Part shown: positions 45,361-54,647 of the stretch, piece by piece
How positions within the stretch are numbered: position 1 is the first letter of the stretch
Layout of the letters: each line of letters starts with the position of its first letter
Source of the DNA: AP-15 sp963781215
GTDB lineage: Bacteria; Pseudomonadota; Alphaproteobacteria; ATCC43930; CGMCC-115725
NCBI GenBank assembly: GCA_963781215.1
Contig: CAWAFE010000022.1
Span: 56,458-120,457 of the forward strand
DNA: 64,000 nt
Direction: 5' to 3'
The notes under the pieces: generated by a model
Seen by the model: the letters and a program-made list of their open reading frames with translations, nothing else
What the model was told of the DNA's origin: nothing
Database searches by the model: none
Position numbers and translations under genes: made by a program

Positions 45361-46898
45361 GCCTGTCGGACTCAGGTCTGCAAGGCGAAGCCGGTGGGTA
45401 TCAGGCGGTGCCGTCTGCATGATATTAGGTGCCTCCGGGAGGGAGTGGTTTGCGGCGCCGCAGTCAGGCGGGCGCGAGGGCGAACATCCGCTTCACGTTC
45501 CACGCCAAGGTGACCAGGTTCCACTCGCCTTTGACCTTGCTGAGGCCGCGCAGGAAGAAGTGCCGGAAGCCCATCGCCGATTTGATGATGCCGAATACCG
45601 GTTCCGGGATCTGCTTGCGCAGGGCGTAGGTCTGCCGACCTTCGGGCGAGGCCAAGCGATGCGCCATCGCTTCCAGCGGCGTCAGGTTGTGCGGCGCTGG
45701 CGGTGCTGCCGCGAAACGCTCTTTCCAGGACGGATGATGGCGGTCCCGTCCTGCGGCGATTAGCGGCGCGATGTTGGCCGCGGCGCAGGCCGTCACATTG
45801 GCGGCACTGAAATAACCGTTGTCCGCCAGCAGGGTCTCGGGTTGGCCCAGCGCCTCGGGAAGCCGGGCCAGCTTCTCCAGCATCGGCGCGATCTGCTCCT
45901 TGTCATTGGCCGCCTGGACCACATCGTTGGCCACGACCAACAGACTGCCGCTGGCTACCGTCGCCTGGGCATTGTAGGCCTGCTCGAAGCCGCCGCCGGG
46001 GACCGGCATGATGCGCGAATCTTCGTCGGTCAGATTGATCTGGTCGGTCGGGCCCGGCCCCGCCGCCGGCGGCAGCGGCGGTCGCCCGCCCGGCTTCTTG
46101 CCGGTGGTCCGGGCCCGCTCCTCGCGCGCTGTCACCTTCGCCGTGTACGCGGCCTGCTCGTGCGCCAGGCGCTCCTTGGCCCGCGCCTCGATCTTCGCCT
46201 TGGCGTCGGCCAGCCGGCGCAAGCGCTCCTCGCGCCGGGCCAGCTCTTCCGGGATCGACATCCCATCCGGCACATCCGCCCGGTCGGCGGCCGCTGCCAG
46301 CGCCAGCAACTCGGCGACCTCCGCCTTCAGCTGGTCTTCGATCTTGCTCGCATGCTCGTAGGACAGCGCGCTGTGCCGGCTGGCATTGGCGTGCAGCTTG
46401 GTGCCGTCCAGCGCCACCGTGCCCAGCTTCAGCAAACCGCTCTCCCGCGCCAGCAGCAGGACCTGGACAAACAGCCCCTCGATCTGCGGCAGAAAGCGGT
46501 TGCGGAAGGCGGCGATGGTGTCGTGGTCGGGATGGTCGTTGGCCGCAATGAAGCGAAACGCCACCAAATCGTACGTGGCGCGTTCGAGCCGCCGGCTCGA
46601 AAACACCCCTGTAGCATAGCCGTAAATCAACAGCCCCAACAACACGCTCGGGTGGTAGGATGCCGAACCCGAACCTCGGTACGCCTTGACCAGCGCCGAC
46701 AGCTCCAGCTGTTCCACCATCTCCACCACAAACCGCGCCAAATGCCGCTGCGGCAGCCATTCATCCACCGATGGCGGCAGCAGAAACCCGGTCTGGCGAT
46801 CGACTTGCCGAAAGTTGCTCATCACATCAACTATTGCTGGTGGACACAACCACCAATCCTACCAGATACCGTGTCAACCTCACTCAAGTCCGACAGGC
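45361..46898 (-). mobile_element. IS1182-type insertion sequence, complete
   Basis: A 12-bp perfect terminal inverted repeat GCCTGTCGGACT (45361-45372) is matched by its complement at 46887-46898. The ends enclose a single full-length transposase. Total about 1.54 kb. The right end lies inside the 3' end of the winged-helix/TolB/TPR gene and supplies its last codons and stop. A target duplication could not be established: the bases outside the repeats do not match clearly. Confidence 0.75.
45464..46822 (-). CDS. IS1182-family transposase
   Basis: The product is about 452 residues from ATG 46822; an ATG at 46849 would add nine. The N-terminal DUF772-type domain has R-H-L-A-R-F-V-V-E-M-V-E and L-L-I-Y-G-Y-A-T-G-V-F-S-S-R-R-L. 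The catalytic core has D in V-A-L-D-G-T-K-L-H-A-N and D in L-L-A-D-N-G-Y-F-S, plus E in V-K-G-E-W-N-L at the C-terminus (DDE). A charged coiled-coil insert (about 200-260) is typical. It is intact, so the element could be mobile. Confidence 0.9.
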   Translation of the reverse strand: MSNFRQVDRQTGFLLPPSVDEWLPQRHLARFVVEMVEQLELSALVKAYRGSGSASYHPSVLLGLLIYGYATGVFSSRRLERATYDLVAFRFIAANDHPDHDTIAAFRNRFLPQIEGLFVQVLLLARESGLLKLGTVALDGTKLHANASRHSALSYEHASKIEDQLKAEVAELLALAAAADRADVPDGMSIPEELARREERLRRLADAKAKIEARAKERLAHEQAAYTAKVTAREERARTTGKKPGGRPPLPPAAGPGPTDQINLTDEDSRIMPVPGGGFEQAYNAQATVASGSLLVVANDVVQAANDKEQIAPMLEKLARLPEALGQPETLLADNGYFSAANVTACAAANIAPLIAAGRDRHHPSWKERFAAAPPAPHNLTPLEAMAHRLASPEGRQTYALRKQIPEPVFGIIKSAMGFRHFFLRGLSKVKGEWNLVTLAWNVKRMFALAPA

Positions 46899-48402
46899 AG
46901 GCGCAGCCCCGACAGGTACAGCTCGCGGTGCTCGGGGAGGCGCCAATGGGCCGCACTTGGCACCAATTCGGCGGTGATCTCCCGCAGCCGCTCGACCATC
47001 TCTCGCGCCTTATCGAGCTGCCCCATATGGGCATAGCAGGCGGCCAAAAACCGGTGGGTCGGGACCCAGCCGGGAATCTCCTGCAACGATGACAGCAGCA
47101 TCGCCTGGGCTTGCGCGAAGCGCCGGCAGAAGAAATGGCCGACGCCGATGCCAAGGAAGGCCGCGGCCCTGCTCTCGCGCGGGCTGAGGCAAATGAAGGT
47201 CTCGAAGTGCTCGATCGCGGCATCGGCCTGCCCGACCCAAAGCCGCAGCCAGCCGCTGCGCAACCAAGCGCGCGCGAAGCTCGGGTTGAGCTGCAACGAT
47301 CGGTCGATCAGGGAGAGGGCGGCGTCGATGTCCTCGCCGAAGTGGCCGAGGGCGAAGGCGGCATGGCGATCGGGATCGTCCCCGGCGACCCGAAGCGCCC
47401 GTCGTGCAAACTCGACACCTTCGCGGCGCTCGCTGCCAAATCATCGGCCCAGCCGCTCATTTGCAGATTTGAACAGCACATTGCCGCGAGTCCCAGGGCC
47501 GGCCCGTATTGCGGATCGCGCTCGAGCACCCGACCGAGCAGATCGAGCGCGGAGAGCAGCCGCGGTCTTTCCCAGGATTCGGCATCGGCGCGCGCTCGCA
47601 GGTACAGATCGTAAGCAGTGAGATCCTCCTCCGCCCGATCGGCTGACCGTCGGATTTCAGCCGTCTGCAAGGCCGGCTCGATGACTCCCGCGATGCTCGC
47701 GGCCACCCGGTCTTGAAGCTCGAGCACATCTTCGAGCGAGCCGTCGAAATGGTCGGCCCACAGATGCGCCCCGTTGGCCGCGTCGATCAGTTGCGCCGTG
47801 ATGCGCACCCTGCCGTCCGCCTTGCGGACCGAGCCTTCGAGGACATAGCGGGCGCCCAACTCCAGCCCGATCTGCCTGATGTCGACACCCCGGCCTTTGT
47901 AGGCACCGCTCGAATTGCGGGCGATCACGAAAAGCCAGCGGATGTGGCTGAGCGCGGTGATGATCTCTTCGACCACGCCGTCGGCGAAATATTCCTGCTC
48001 GAGATCGCCGGTCATGTTTGCGAAGGGGAGCACCGCGATTGACGGCGTGTACGTCGGCGTGGGCGTGGGCTTCGGGGGTTCTTCGCGCTTCTGGTCATCC
48101 TCTACGACGCCGATGAAACGGATTCCCTTGCGCGGCAGGGTCCGGATCAGGCGCTGCGCCCGGCCATCGTTGCCCACCGCTTTGCGTACGGCGTTGATGC
48201 GGGTGGTCAACGCCACCTCGGATACGATGCGGCCGCCTCATATCGCTTCCAGCAGATCGTCCCTGGTGACCACCCGGTTGCGGTTGCGCAAGAGGTAGAG
48301 CAGCAGGTCGAAGACCTGGGGTTCGAGCGGGACCAACTCGTCGCCACGTCGCAGTTCGCGCCGCTCGACGTCGAGAAGATGCTCGCCAAAGGCAAATTCC
48401 AC
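46880..48402 (-). pseudogene. Winged-helix/TolB-like/TPR regulator with nonsense codon, frameshift and IS-derived end
   Basis: From GTG 48402 the first 54 codons give a winged-helix DNA-binding domain (E-L-R-R-G-D-E-L-V-P-L-E-P-Q-V-F-D-L-L). It then meets TGA at 48238-48240, where the family has W in E-A-I-W-G-G-R. The frame continues with I-V-S-E-V-A-L-T-T-R-I-N-A-V-R-K-A-V-G, a TolB-like domain (S-I-A-V-L-P-F-A-N-M-T-G-D, F-A-D-G-V-V-E-E-I-I-T-A-L, H-L-W-A-D-H-F-D) and, after a shift at about 47435, TPR helices. The last codons (L-P-V-G-L-E-stop) come from the IS end. Paralogue of 24389-26111. Damage suggests loss, though an A/G error at the TGA is possible. Confidence 0.75.
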
Positions 48403-48567
48403 GGCCGCTCTCCCCGGCCCCGTCGCGAAGTTCTAGTACAATTTTTAAACCAATCTTAAGCAAAAATCAAGCTTTCGGTAAGGTCTTTGGACAACGGAGG
48501 TGTCACACTCCCGGCATGGTTTCTAGCTCGATAACTTACACTAACCTTACATCAATGGGAGGAGGTC

Positions 48568-49257
48568 ATGAACAAGCTAAGCCTTTTAACTGCCGCCGCG
48601 GTACTCGCGCTGAATATTTCTGTCAGTTTGGCGATCGCCAACGAGGATACCGCGCCTTTGCCGGAACTCACCGCCCAGTGGTGGCAATGGGCGGTGTCAA
48701 TACCGGCCGGTCAAAACCCGCAAACCGATCCGAACGGGGACAACTGCATGATCGGGCAACGGGGTGACGTATGGTTCCTGGGGGGTGTCTTCTCTGGCGG
48801 CCCGGCAACACGCGCCTGCTCGGTGCCGGAGGGCAGTACCCTTTTCTTCCCGGTCATAAACGAAATCAACATCAACGCTCCCAACGTCTGCGGTCAGGGC
48901 CCAGACAACGTATCGGTCAAGGATCTGCGCCAACAGAGCAAGGCCTTCATCGACGCTGTTCCTCTTGCAAGCGTAAAGGTTCAGGTCGACAATAATAAAG
49001 TTCCGTTTCGGCGCGTCCAGTCGCAGGTCTTCGCGGTCACGTTGCCGGACGATAACGTGTTCGATGCTCCATGCGGGGGGCCTGAAACCGTTCCCGCAGG
49101 GATATTTTCGCCGGCTGTGGATGACGGATATTACGTGACGCTGGGGCCTCTGAAGCGAGGGGGTCACACGCTCCATTTCCAAGCGGTACAACCAACCCAG
49201 CCAGCGCCCACCGATGTCACCTATCAGCTGACCGTCGTCCCCGTGTCTCTAAAGTAG
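48568..49257 (+). CDS. Exported four-cysteine protein of unknown function
   Basis: The product is 229 residues with GGGAGGAGG upstream and a signal peptide (K-L-S-L-L-T-A-A-A-V-L-A-L-N ... A-I-A). The mature part has W-W-Q-W-A-V-S-I-P, Q-R-G-D-V-W-F-L-G-G, L-F-F-P-V-I-N-E and L-P-D-D-N-V-F. Four cysteines (N-C-M-I-G, R-A-C-S-V-P, N-V-C-G, D-A-P-C-G-G-P) are shared with the downstream copy and probably form two disulfides. The rest looks like a beta-rich domain ending V-T-Y-Q-L-T-V. Family is not named; homologues exist in other bacteria by my recollection. The role is unknown. Confidence 0.75.
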   Translation: MNKLSLLTAAAVLALNISVSLAIANEDTAPLPELTAQWWQWAVSIPAGQNPQTDPNGDNCMIGQRGDVWFLGGVFSGGPATRACSVPEGSTLFFPVINEININAPNVCGQGPDNVSVKDLRQQSKAFIDAVPLASVKVQVDNNKVPFRRVQSQVFAVTLPDDNVFDAPCGGPETVPAGIFSPAVDDGYYVTLGPLKRGGHTLHFQAVQPTQPAPTDVTYQLTVVPVSLK

Positions 49258-49344
49258 ACAACCCTCCGGAATGACTAAGCAACCACTGCCCGAAGCATGC
49301 GCGATGACAAAGTGCTGAAGATTCCAAACCCAGAGGAGCAGGCA

Positions 49345-50028
49345 ATGAAGACAATCGCTGCTACCGCCGTTGGCGCCGTCATCGGATTGATTTTGCCGGT
49401 GCAGCTGGCGCTTGCCGACGAGGATCGTTCGCCATTTCTGCCGGCGCTCACCGCCGAGTGGCGGCAATGGGCTTACTCGATACCACCGGCCAAAACCCGC
49501 AGGAGGACGCTTCTGGGCAATACTGCATGGTCGGCCAAAGGGGGTCCATATGGTTCCTGGCGGGCGACTTTCTTGGCGGAACTGCGGAGCGCAACTGCTC
49601 CGTGCCCGAGGATACAGCGCTCTTTTTCCCCGTCGTCAACAGGATAGCATCAACGTTCCAAACGTGTGCGGAGATCCTGCCGAAAATCAATCGGTCAAGC
49701 AGTTATGGGCATCTATCAAGGGGGTCATAGACAGTGCTACCGGCGTAAACGTCGAGGTCGATGGCAAAAACGCCAATAAGCTATTGCGGCGCTTCAAGTC
49801 GATCGTATATGAAATTACATTGCCGGACGATAACGTGTTCAATGAGCCCTGCGGGGGACCTGGAACCGTTCCCGCAGGGATATATTCGCCGAGCGTGGAT
49901 GACGGATTATACGTGCTGCTCAAGCCGCTGAAGCCGGGGCAACACAAAATCCATTTTCATGCCATAAGCGGAAGCGTCATCAAGATGTTACCTATACCTT
50001 GATGGTTGAGCCGGTCTTGCTGAAATAA
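49345..50028 (+). pseudogene. Frameshifted tandem copy of the exported four-cysteine protein
   Basis: It follows the intact copy by 87 bp. A signal peptide (M-K-T-I-A-A-T-A-V-G-A-V-I-G-L) and L-T-A-E-W-R-Q-W-A-Y-S-I-P open it. Homology then moves to Q-Y-C-M-V-G-Q-R-G-S-I-W-F-L-A-G, then N-V-P-N-V-C-G, L-P-D-D-N-V-F-N-E-P-C-G-G-P and finally V-T-Y-T-L-M-V-E-P-V-L-L-K before TAA 50028. The three shifts (about 49488, 49650 and 49983) all equal one missing base, opposite in sign to the shifts elsewhere, so this may be a genuine decaying duplicate. Identity to the first copy is partial, so the duplication is not recent. Confidence 0.72.
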
Positions 50029-50397
50029 GAAATAGCTATCGAGGACGGACGGCGTCATTCGCTCTCGGCCTCTCGCCGCCGCTCGGCGAGAAAGGCGTCG
50101 AGCGACGACATCGGGCTTGTTCGCGAGCAGCTGGCGGGTCAGCCACCTGGTGCGAATGACGACCTCATCGATCGTCCGTATGCGGATATCGCGGCCGTCG
50201 AGCTAGACCATAACTCCCCGCCCCGTTCGAGACGCAACGCCTTGCGAAGCTTTGCCAGGACGCTTAGGCAAGCCGTCCAGATGGTGCGGGGCGCAGGCGG
50301 CGTGGCAGCGCCTCGCCGCCTTGCCCGCCTGCCGAAATCGCGGTAAGACGCGCGCCGTTCCGCGCCCGGCGCGGCGCCGCAGACGAGGGGCATCCTG
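50029..50397. other. Gene-free stretch upstream of mdh
   Basis: About 370 bp. On the minus strand around 50060-50200 a short open frame (T-R-W-L-T-R-Q-L-L-A-N-K-P-D) might be a remnant of a lost gene, but no family was recognised. The mdh promoter is presumably near 50340-50397. No clear terminator. Confidence 0.45.
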
Positions 50398-51357
50398 ATG
50401 GCACGCAACAAGATCGCGCTGATCGGCGCCGGGCAGGTCGGCGGTACGATTGCGCTACTGGCGGGGCTCAAGGAGCTCGGCGACATCGTGCTCGCCGATG
50501 TGGTCGAGGGCATGCCGCAAGGGAAGGCGCTCGACATCGTCCAGGGCTCGACGATCGAGGGCTACGATGCGGTCGTCAAAGGCAGCAACGACTACGCCGA
50601 CATAAAGGGCGCCGACATCGTCATCGTCACCGCCGGCATCGCGCGCCGGCCGGGGATGAGCCGCGACGATCTGATCGGCACCAACGCCAAGATCGTCGCC
50701 ACGGTGGGGGCGGCAATCAAGACGCACTGCCCCGACGCTTTTGTGATCACCATCACCAACCCGCTCGACGTCATGGTCTGGGTCATGCGCGAGGCCTGCG
50801 GATTGCCGGCCCACCGCGTCGTCGGCATGGCCGGGGTGCTCGATAGTGCCCGCTTCCGCTATTTCCTCGCCGAGGAGTTGGGCGTCTCGGTCGAGGATGT
50901 CAGCGCCTTCGTGCTGGGTGGCCATGGCGACACGATGGTGCCGCTGGTGCGCTATTCGACCGTCGCCGGCATCCCATTGCCGGATCTGGTCAAGATGGGG
51001 TGGACGACGCAGGAGCGGCTCGACCGCATCGTCCAGCGCACTCGCGACGGGGGTGCGGAGATCGTCGGCCTCTTGAAGACGGGTTCGGCCTTCTACGCCC
51101 CGGCCAGCTCGGCGATCGCGATGGCCGAATCCTATCTGCGCGACAAGAAGCGGGTATTGCCCGCCGCCGCCCTGCTCCAGGGCCAGTACGGCGTCGACGG
51201 CGTCTATGTCGGCGTGCCGGTGGTGATCGGCGCCGGTGGCGTCGAGCGCATCGTCGAGATCGCGCTCGACCGCGAGGAGCAAGCGGCGTTCGACAAATCG
51301 GCCGCGGCAGTGCGCGAGCTGATCGAGGTCGTCAAGGGCATGAAGATTTTGGGCTGA
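50398..51357 (+). CDS. mdh: Malate dehydrogenase (LDH-type)
   Basis: The product is 319 residues. The N-terminal motif is I-A-L-I-G-A-G-Q-V-G-G-T, the specificity loop A-R-R-P-G-M-S-R-D-D-L supplies the malate-selecting arginines, and the proton relay is in L-G-G-H-G-D-T-M-V-P. This LDH-like type, not the E. coli type, is normal for alphaproteobacteria. It oxidises malate to oxaloacetate with NAD in the TCA cycle. It begins the mdh-sucC-sucD ... sucA-sucB-lpdA block; sucC follows after 4 bp. Confidence 0.96.
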   Translation: MARNKIALIGAGQVGGTIALLAGLKELGDIVLADVVEGMPQGKALDIVQGSTIEGYDAVVKGSNDYADIKGADIVIVTAGIARRPGMSRDDLIGTNAKIVATVGAAIKTHCPDAFVITITNPLDVMVWVMREACGLPAHRVVGMAGVLDSARFRYFLAEELGVSVEDVSAFVLGGHGDTMVPLVRYSTVAGIPLPDLVKMGWTTQERLDRIVQRTRDGGAEIVGLLKTGSAFYAPASSAIAMAESYLRDKKRVLPAAALLQGQYGVDGVYVGVPVVIGAGGVERIVEIALDREEQAAFDKSAAAVRELIEVVKGMKILG

Positions 51358-51361
51358 TCCG

Positions 51362-52531
51362 ATGAACATCCACGAATATCAGGCCAAGGAGCTCTTGGCG
51401 AAGTTTGGTGTCGCGGTGCCGCATGGCGGCGTTGCGTACACCGCCGCCGAGGCGGTCGAGGCGGCGCGACGGCTCGGCGGGCCGGTCTGGGTCGTCAAGG
51501 CGCAGATCCACGCCGGCGGGCGCGGCAAGGCGGGCGGGGTCAAGCTCGTGCGCTCCGAGGAGGAGGTCGCCGCGGCGGCCCGCGAATTGCTCGGCAAGAA
51601 TCTGGTCACGCATCAGACCGGCCCCGCCGGCCGCGAGGTCAAGCGGGTCTATGTCGAGGAAGGCTGCGATATCGCCCGTGAGCTTTATCTGGGCGTGCTG
51701 ATCGACCGCGAGACCGGGCGGGTCACCCTGATCGCCTCGACCGAAGGCGGGGTCGAGATCGAGGAGGTGGCCGAGCGCTCGCCTGAAAAGATCCTGCGCG
51801 TCGCAATCGACCCGGCGACCGGGATCGAGCCGTTCCACGCCCGCAACATCGCCTTTGGGCTCGGCCTCGAAGGCGCGCAGATCGGCACCGCCGTCAAATT
51901 CGTGACGGCACTTTACCGCGCTTTTACCGAGCTCGACGCGTCCGTTGTCGAAATCAACCCGCTGGTCGTGACCGGGGCCGGCGAATTGGTGGCGCTCGAC
52001 GCCAAGATGGGGTTCGACGACAACGCGCTTTTTCGCCAGCCCGAAATCGCCACATTGCGCGATGAGGACGAGGAGGACCCGACCGAGCTCGAAGCCGCCA
52101 AGCACGGGCTCCACTACATCAAGCTCGACGGCAATATCGGCTGCCTGGTCAACGGCGCGGGCCTCGCTATGGCGACGATGGATATCATCAAGCTGCACGG
52201 CGCCGGGCCGGCTAATTTCCTCGATGTCGGCGGCGGGGCAACGCGCGAGCGGGTGTCGACCGCGTTCAAGCTGATCCTCTCCGACCCCAACGTCGAGGGC
52301 ATCCTCGTTAACATCTTTGGCGGCATCATGCGCTGCGATGTGATCGCCGAGGGTGTCGTCGGCGCGGCGCGCGAGATCAACCTGCACGTGCCGCTCGTCG
52401 TTCGCCTCGAAGGCACCAATGTCGATCTCGGCAAAAAGATACTGCAGCAATCGGGGCTGCCGATCCTCGCAGGCGAAAACCTCGTGGACGCCGCGCAAAA
52501 GATCGTGACCGCGGTCAAGGAGGCCGGCTGA
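51362..52531 (+). CDS. sucC: Succinyl-CoA synthetase beta subunit
   Basis: The product is 389 residues. An ATP-grasp N-terminus starts M-N-I-H-E-Y-Q-A-K-E-L-L-A-K-F and includes V-V-K-A-Q-I-H-A-G-G-R-G-K-A-G-G-V. The C-terminal CoA-ligase domain has N-I-F-G-G-I-M-R-C-D. It binds the nucleotide and, with SucD, makes succinate and ATP/GTP from succinyl-CoA. The stop overlaps the sucD start (TGATG), so the subunits are translationally coupled. Confidence 0.96.
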   Translation: MNIHEYQAKELLAKFGVAVPHGGVAYTAAEAVEAARRLGGPVWVVKAQIHAGGRGKAGGVKLVRSEEEVAAAARELLGKNLVTHQTGPAGREVKRVYVEEGCDIARELYLGVLIDRETGRVTLIASTEGGVEIEEVAERSPEKILRVAIDPATGIEPFHARNIAFGLGLEGAQIGTAVKFVTALYRAFTELDASVVEINPLVVTGAGELVALDAKMGFDDNALFRQPEIATLRDEDEEDPTELEAAKHGLHYIKLDGNIGCLVNGAGLAMATMDIIKLHGAGPANFLDVGGGATRERVSTAFKLILSDPNVEGILVNIFGGIMRCDVIAEGVVGAAREINLHVPLVVRLEGTNVDLGKKILQQSGLPILAGENLVDAAQKIVTAVKEAG

Positions 52532-53406
52532 TGTCGATCCTCGTCGACGCCTCGACCAAGGTGTTGTGCCAGGGCTTCACCGGCGCGCAGGGCACCTTTC
52601 ATTCCGAGCAGGCGATCGCCTACGGCACCGGGATGGTGGGCGGCGTCACGCCGGGGAAGGGCGGGACCCGCCATCTCGACCTGCCGGTGTTCAACACAGT
52701 GCTGGAGGCGGTTGCGGCGACCGGGTGCGACGCTAGCGTCATCTATGTACCGCCGCCCTTTGCCGCCGACGCGATCCTCGAAGCGGCCGACGCCGAAATC
52801 CCGCTCGTCATCTGTATCACCGAGGGCATCCCGGTGCTCGACATGGTCCGCGTCAAGCGCAGCCTTACGGGCGGTCGCTCGCGGTTGATCGGGCCGAACT
52901 GTCCCGGCGTGATCACCCCCGACGAGTGCAAGATCGGCATCATGCCGGGGCACATCCACCGCCGCGGCAAGATCGGCATCGTCTCGCGCTCGGGCACTTT
53001 GACCTATGAGGCGGTGGCGCAGACGTCGGCGGTCGGCCTCGGTCAGTCGACCTGCGTCGGAATCGGCGGCGACCCGGTCAACGGCACCAACTTTGTCGAG
53101 GTGCTGGAGATGTTCCTCGCCGATGACGAGACCCAGGCGATCGTCATGATCGGCGAGATCGGTGGGACCGCCGAGGAGGATGGCGCTGCGTTCCTGAAAT
53201 CATCGCAGAGGAAGAAACCGGTCGTCGGCTTTATCGCCGGCAGCACCGCTCCGCCGGGCCGACGAATGGGCCATGCCGGCGCTATCATTGCCGGCGGCAA
53301 GGGCGGCGCCGAAGACAAGATGGAAGCTCTGCGCAGCGCCGGGGTTACCGTCGCCCACTCGCCCGCCGAAATCGGCACCACAATGCGCGATGTGTTACGA
53401 GGCTGA
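52531..53406 (+). CDS. sucD: Succinyl-CoA synthetase alpha subunit
   Basis: The product is 291 residues. It has the CoA-binding start V-L-C-Q-G-F-T-G-A-Q-G-T-F-H, P-G-K-G-G-T, and N-C-P-G-V-I-T-P-D-E-C-K-I-G-I. The phosphohistidine is in M-G-H-A-G-A-I-I-A-G-G-K-G. Size is normal. The gap of 27 bp to the next gene (a hydratase, not sucA) is unusual for alphaproteobacteria, where sucA normally follows directly. Confidence 0.96.
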   Translation: MSILVDASTKVLCQGFTGAQGTFHSEQAIAYGTGMVGGVTPGKGGTRHLDLPVFNTVLEAVAATGCDASVIYVPPPFAADAILEAADAEIPLVICITEGIPVLDMVRVKRSLTGGRSRLIGPNCPGVITPDECKIGIMPGHIHRRGKIGIVSRSGTLTYEAVAQTSAVGLGQSTCVGIGGDPVNGTNFVEVLEMFLADDETQAIVMIGEIGGTAEEDGAAFLKSSQRKKPVVGFIAGSTAPPGRRMGHAGAIIAGGKGGAEDKMEALRSAGVTVAHSPAEIGTTMRDVLRG

Positions 53407-53433
53407 CATCGAGCTTGCAAAGGGGAGGGCGCA

Positions 53434-54204
53434 GTGGACCTGAGCGAAATTGCAGTAGCAGTGGATGAGTTCGAGGCGGCGCAGGCACGGGGCGAATATT
53501 TTCCTAGGGCGTGGTTTGACCGGCTCAGCCTCGACGACGCCTACTGTATCCTGCTGGCACGGATTGCTCGCCGCCACCGAACGGGCGCGCGCCGCATCGG
53601 CTGGAAAGTCGGCCTCACATCGCCAGCGATTCAGCACCAGTTCGGCTTGCACGAGCCAGTCTTCGGCTGCTTGATGGCGGACGGCCTGGTCAAATCGGGC
53701 CATGTCTTTCGCCGGGATGCACTGATCGAGCCCGGTTTCGAGAACGAGCTGTGCATCGTTCTCGACCGCGACCTGCCAGCCGAGGCTACGCGAAAGGATA
53801 TCGAGGCGGCGGTTGAACGAGTGCATCCGGCATTCGAGATCATCGAAACGCGCGGCGACTTTCGAAGGCAGCTCGCTTTGGCATTGGCCGATAATGGGCA
53901 GCAGAAAGCGTTCGTGCTTGGGGCTCCCTTGAGCTGCGACGCCTTACCCGAGCTGAGCACCGTGGCGGTACGGGTGCGAGTCAACGGTGCCGAGGTGGCG
54001 ACGGCAAGCGGCGATGCGGTGCTGGGGCATCCCTATAACTCGGTGGCGTGGCTCGCCTCAAAGCTGGCGCAGTTTGGCGAGCGGGTCCGTGCCGGCGATT
54101 ACATCATGAGCGGTTCGTTCACTCGGCAATTTCCCCTTGACCGCGGGAATCGGATAGAGGCGCAGTTCGATGGTATCGGGGCGGTCGTCGCCAGCGTCGT
54201 CTGA
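53434..54204 (+). CDS. 2-keto-4-pentenoate hydratase family protein
   Basis: The product is 256 residues from GTG 53434, with GGGGAGG upstream. It matches the MhpD/fumarylacetoacetase fold: I-G-W-K-V-G-L-T-S, E-P-V-F-G-C-L, I-E-P-G-F-E-N-E-L-C-I-V, H-P-A-F-E-I-I-E and the C-terminal D-Y-I-M-S-G-S-F-T. It would hydrate 2-hydroxypenta-2,4-dienoate-type intermediates of meta-cleavage pathways. It is placed between sucD and sucA, splitting the TCA operon. No dedicated aldolase or dehydrogenase partner is adjacent. Confidence 0.82.
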   Translation: MDLSEIAVAVDEFEAAQARGEYFPRAWFDRLSLDDAYCILLARIARRHRTGARRIGWKVGLTSPAIQHQFGLHEPVFGCLMADGLVKSGHVFRRDALIEPGFENELCIVLDRDLPAEATRKDIEAAVERVHPAFEIIETRGDFRRQLALALADNGQQKAFVLGAPLSCDALPELSTVAVRVRVNGAEVATASGDAVLGHPYNSVAWLASKLAQFGERVRAGDYIMSGSFTRQFPLDRGNRIEAQFDGIGAVVASVV

Positions 54205-54407
54205 CGCTCGCGACCAGGGCGGCGCAGCCTGAAGGCGTAGTCCCGGCGCGGGTTGTTGGGGTGCGCCAAGATAATCCCAACCTAATTACGGTGGCCGGGC
54301 TCCTCGCGGGTGGCCGCCCGCCGGATGAGGGTTGACGCTGTTCATGTCTCGGCCAAGAAACGCGCGTTGCGCGCGGACGGTGCCTGCCATGGCTCAACGG
54401 AGCTGAT

Positions 54408-54647
54408 ATGAGTGAGGAGAAAATCACTCTCGACTTCCTCGCCCACCAGATCCGTGGCATGCGCGACGACGTACTGTCGCTGAAAGACGACATGGCTGTT
54501 CTAACGGCGATGGTGGTCCGCCACGATCAGGAATTCAGCCGCCTCAACGCGAAGCTTGACGACATGTTCAACCAAATGCGCGCTATGGTGCGGCAGCACC
54601 AGCGCTTTAGCGAACGCCTGCGCGCTCTTGAGGAGGAGAGGCCCTAG
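54408..54647 (+). CDS. Short coiled-coil protein, function unknown
   Basis: The product is 79 residues: M-S-E-E-K-I-T-L-D-F-L-A-H-Q-I then heptads of charged and hydrophobic residues through Q-R-F-S-E-R-L-R-A-L-E. It has no membrane segment and no cysteine. Small proteins of this shape are common in Rhizobiales and Rhodospirillales, often near regulatory or mobile genes, but no family is assigned. Whether it belongs to the TCA operon is unclear: about 200 bp separate it from the hydratase gene and about 295 bp from sucA. Confidence 0.6.
   Translation: MSEEKITLDFLAHQIRGMRDDVLSLKDDMAVLTAMVVRHDQEFSRLNAKLDDMFNQMRAMVRQHQRFSERLRALEEERP

Noticed and set aside
45361..46898. Target-site duplication of the IS1182-type element
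   Set aside because: Bases flanking the 12-bp inverted repeats do not form a convincing direct repeat, so none is claimed.
48238..48240. Second in-frame TGA, considered as selenocysteine
   Set aside because: It falls where the winged-helix family has tryptophan (E-A-I-W-G-G-R), not a redox cysteine, and no comparable hairpin at SECIS distance was noticed. A nonsense change or base error is more likely.
49345..50028. Second exported-protein copy as intact overlapping small genes
   Set aside because: The open pieces in three frames each align to successive parts of the upstream gene, so it is one damaged copy.
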